Part shown: in pieces, positions 30,621-32,936 of the stretch | Position numbering within the stretch: the stretch's first letter is position 1 | Layout: each line of letters opens with the position of its first letter | From: Sperchopsis tessellata | Lineage: Eukaryota > Arthropoda > Insecta > Coleoptera > Hydrophilidae | DNA length: 32,936 nucleotides | Direction of reading: 5' to 3' | NCBI GenBank assembly: GCA_033557685.1 | Contig: JAWQRN010000252.1 | Location: 1 to 32,936, forward strand | The notes under the pieces: model-generated | Told to the model about the DNA's origin: nothing | Databases searched by the model: none | What the model saw: only the letters and a program-made list of their open reading frames with translations | Translations under genes and position numbers: made by a program

Positions 30621-31539
30621 AAAATATGTGAATAGTTATGTTTTAAAATTTAATTGGTAACTTTATCATAATTTTGTAAAGTAAATATTGTACATATTTT
30701 ACTATAATTTTTTATTTCTCCGTATACATATTTGTGGAGATATTTTACTAAAACATGCCAAATAAAAAATATGACAAACAACATTTAAAAGTAAAAACCA
30801 TATGTATAGAGAGTGATCTCTTTTTTAAACTTAGGTTTCTGTTTGTTTTAATAATTGACATATGTATAGTACCAGACAAAGCAATTAACAGTATTGTTAT
30901 TTTTATTTATATACTATTAGTGAAAACTATGGAAATCTTCGAAACATGGTATGTTAACAGCAAACATCGAATATGAAAACATTTCGACAGATGTAAATAG
31001 TGTGTATTTTAAGGGATACCCTGAACTCCGGCAACCTAATAAAATAATATTCAATAGATATGCAATCTACTCCAGAGAATATAAATACTAATTTTATATA
31101 GATTATACTTAGGTGTTTCAAAAGTTTATGGGATCATGTTTTTGATACACACAACTCTTTTTCTATATCTCTACAAGAAGTGGTTGGTTCAACTTCTACC
31201 ATAACATGAAGTGGGTTCCTCTCCAAACTGTTTTTCACGTTTGTTTTAGGTCAAGGGTTACAAAACGACCCAAGATTTTGGTGATTTCCATATATGTTTA
31301 TGTTTCTGCCATTTGCTTTGGGAAAATGTAATGTATAAGGTTTCCACGAACCATTATACAAATACTAGACGCAGATAAGGAAGATTTTGTTTTAATTTAA
31401 GCTTCTATTTAATAGGCCATATAATAAATAACTATATATTGCAAAGGAATTTGATATCATCACATTATTAAATCAAAAATAATCTAAATATATATTAATG
31501 CTAAATTTAAAAAAAAAATATTAAAAACATCCATATTAT
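30621..31539. other. A+T-rich stretch, no recognised feature
   Basis: A 73-codon plus frame at 30755-30976 (MPNKKYDKQHLKV...) has a basic start faintly like pogo-type proteins but no continuation. Not called. Confidence 0.4.
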
Positions 31540-31705
31540 ATATTTTTGACTGCGCCACTGTAATTGCATTAAAAAGTGACAACGTGAATGTTTAAACCAT
31601 TTTTGAATAATAAAACTTGTACAAACCCACAAACAGGTGGATTATATCATCACTTACAGAATGTTTGAAAATTTCGGTAGTTTGGTCACATTATAGCCAG
31701 GTATG
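31540..31705 (-). repeat. Repeat family R, copy R4 (inverted)
   Basis: Read on minus, ATTACAGTGGCGCAGTCAAA then AATATATAATAT matches the R1 core ATTACAGTGGCGTATTCAAA. Homology extends past the core: plus TAATTGCATTAAAAAGTGAC against R1 minus TAATTATAATAAAAAGCGAC, then ATAAAACTTGT and TTTGGTCACATTA against R2/R3 minus. It is the only inverted copy, so R1 and R4 face each other across 4 kb. Confidence 0.6.
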
Positions 31706-32594
31706 AATGAAAACCACCCCTTTCTTTCTTTTCTTCTAAGTGCTTTTGTGTTTGACTTTAAGGGAGGTGTGAAACCGGAAACTTGTTATCCTATAATAGT
31801 CTTATTTTCTCACTTCCACATTCATGTTTACATTATAGTTGACTGCCTGACCTAGATCATATAAGATGAATAAAAACGAAATGCAGGTAGATTTGCAATG
31901 AACAATGCCTACCTGTACCTGTACCGGAAATAAGCCATGCCATTCTGTGATAGACCAAATTATGTTGCTATTATATTTTACATCTGTATTGTATCCGAAT
32001 TATAGTACATATTGCTTTTATGTCCATGAATACGTACCGCCGGGTACATTTCGTATTTCATTTTGATTATGTTTATGTTTTATATTTACTTATCTGGAAT
32101 ACAGCTCTTCGATATTAAGCTTCTTCAATTTTATAATAAAATAATTAGAACTGCGAAACTTTCTCAATTAGGTTTAGAAGACACAAATCCATAAATTGGT
32201 CCTCAGATACCTGTACATATTTTTGTTTAATGAATTCACGTACTACATTGTTTTTTTTTGTAAATAATCATCATGGAGCTATTAACGACAAAGGTACATA
32301 ATTTAAACAAAGTATCATTTTCTTTTCATAGATTTATTAAAAAAATAACAAAAATTTTAGTTAAAATGAACAGGCATAGTATTTGTTAATTTTCTGTGTA
32401 TGTTATATATTACATATTACTAAAGACACCATTATTTTCATATTTTGCGTGGTCGATTTTCTATTGACTAACATATATGGTAACTGCCAGATACTTTTAG
32501 ACATCCAGTTAAATTTTGAGGACCACCTACTTAAGGAGTTGGCTATTGTAGTACTCTGGGATAGCTATGCATAGTTTCGATACCTAATATGGTC
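31706..32594. other. No recognised feature
   Basis: A 63-codon plus frame at 32383-32574 is hydrophobic and unrecognised. A+T-rich otherwise. Confidence 0.45.
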
Positions 32595-32870
32595 GCGACA
32601 TCCTTATTTACTTAGGGTATATGTCATCCTGTTTGATTGCCATCTGTCTACCTAGCTCCTGGAAGAAGACACGTGGAATGCTTGTAGATTTGACAGCATC
32701 TAGTTTATTTTCTGAGTAATTTACGTATATACCAAACACCCCACATCTATTAAATGTTAAACACGGCAACTGGCCATCGAATATTTTTTCTTTGCGTGAC
32801 TCTTTTGATGCCCTATATTATTGTATTACTTTAGGCTTAAATGTATCCCTACTTATATTATATTTTTGAT
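32595..32870 (-). pseudogene. piggyBac-type transposase C-terminal fragment
   Basis: Minus strand, in changing frames: PKVIQ, a stop, YRASK near 32800-32835; RWPVAVFNI near 32760-32780 followed by WGVFGIYVNYSENKLDAV; and KSTSIPRVFFQELGRQMAIKQ (32640-32710). This follows the piggyBac family order (KPEVI.YYN.TKGGVD, then RRWP...F..M.D....NA...Y, then R..FL.ELG..L..P). The catalytic DDD core would lie farther upstream on the minus strand, at or beyond the window's right edge. Internal stops indicate a pseudogene. No terminal repeat or TTAA flank is identified. Confidence 0.6.
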
Positions 32871-32936
32871 AACATTTGTTGATATTCGTATAACCCGAAA
32901 GCAATTCTTTACTCATTTTTCGTAGTTGAATGTATT

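Noticed and set aside
30755..30976. Frame starting MPNKKYDKQHLKV, reminiscent of pogo-type proteins
   Set aside because: Only the basic start is similar; the rest is hydrophobic and shows no helix-turn-helix or DDE motif.
27752..31562. A single 3.8-kb DNA transposon bounded by R1 and R4 CAGTGGCG cores
   Set aside because: Homology between R1 and R4 continues outside the CAGTGGCG core, and the same core occurs inside R2 and R3, so these are inverted dispersed repeats rather than clean element ends.
1..32936. CRISPR arrays, bacterial operons, rRNA or tRNA genes
   Set aside because: No regularly spaced repeats with unique spacers, no Shine-Dalgarno-linked genes, and no tRNA box B (GGTTCGANTCC) in a cloverleaf context were seen.

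Overview
The window looks like gene-poor, strongly A+T-rich animal nuclear DNA, most likely from an insect. The order cannot be fixed from this sequence. The reasons are the low GC, the absence of bacterial-style operons, and a dense layering of decayed transposable elements of types common in insect genomes: RTE-like and Jockey/R1-like LINEs, mellifera-type mariner, hAT, piggyBac, and a Penelope-like end carrying a hammerhead-like core. I find no intact host protein-coding gene, no rRNA or tRNA gene, and no CRISPR array. Nearly all open frames over 60 codons are chance frames or shadows of broken elements.

Layout, left to right. 1-180 is a Penelope-like terminal fragment. 1978-2130 and 4810-5765 are 3' pieces of one RTE-like LINE on the minus strand; the second has a readable reverse transcriptase. 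2432-3285 holds unidentified coding-like scraps. 3586-3887 is an inverted-repeat element. 6340-6600 is a Tc1/mariner-superfamily transposase tail. 6977-7278 is a palindrome made of two inverted copies of the Penelope-like end. 8390-8965 is a Jockey-type reverse transcriptase. 9085-10150 is a fold-back-like element with oppositely oriented clusters of a short repeat, followed by an (AT)n tract. 11300-11460 and 13319-13521 are further palindromes. 13585-13990 and 14596-15000 are two copies of the same hAT transposase segment. 15200-15450 is a LINE reverse-transcriptase scrap.

From 18.7 to 21.2 kb three LINE fragments lie in a row on the plus strand: RNase H, reverse transcriptase, and a C-terminal domain of another lineage. 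22876-23168 is a broken copy of an uncharacterised repeated protein family. 24660-25440 is a GC-richer island that could be the 5' end of a host gene, which is weakly supported. 26699-27504 is a non-autonomous hAT-type element with a perfect 8-bp target duplication. 27529-31705 contains four copies of another repeat, one of them split by a 1282-bp mariner with clear terminal repeats and a TA duplication. The right edge carries a piggyBac transposase tail.

The elements do not work together as a pathway; they are successive insertions in a degenerating region. The insertion order is clear in one place: the mariner landed inside an older repeat. I did not find a complete novel system. The most interesting unexplained structure is the number of palindromic (inverted-duplicate) modules, at least five in 33 kb, together with the fold-back-like array at 9.1-10.1 kb.
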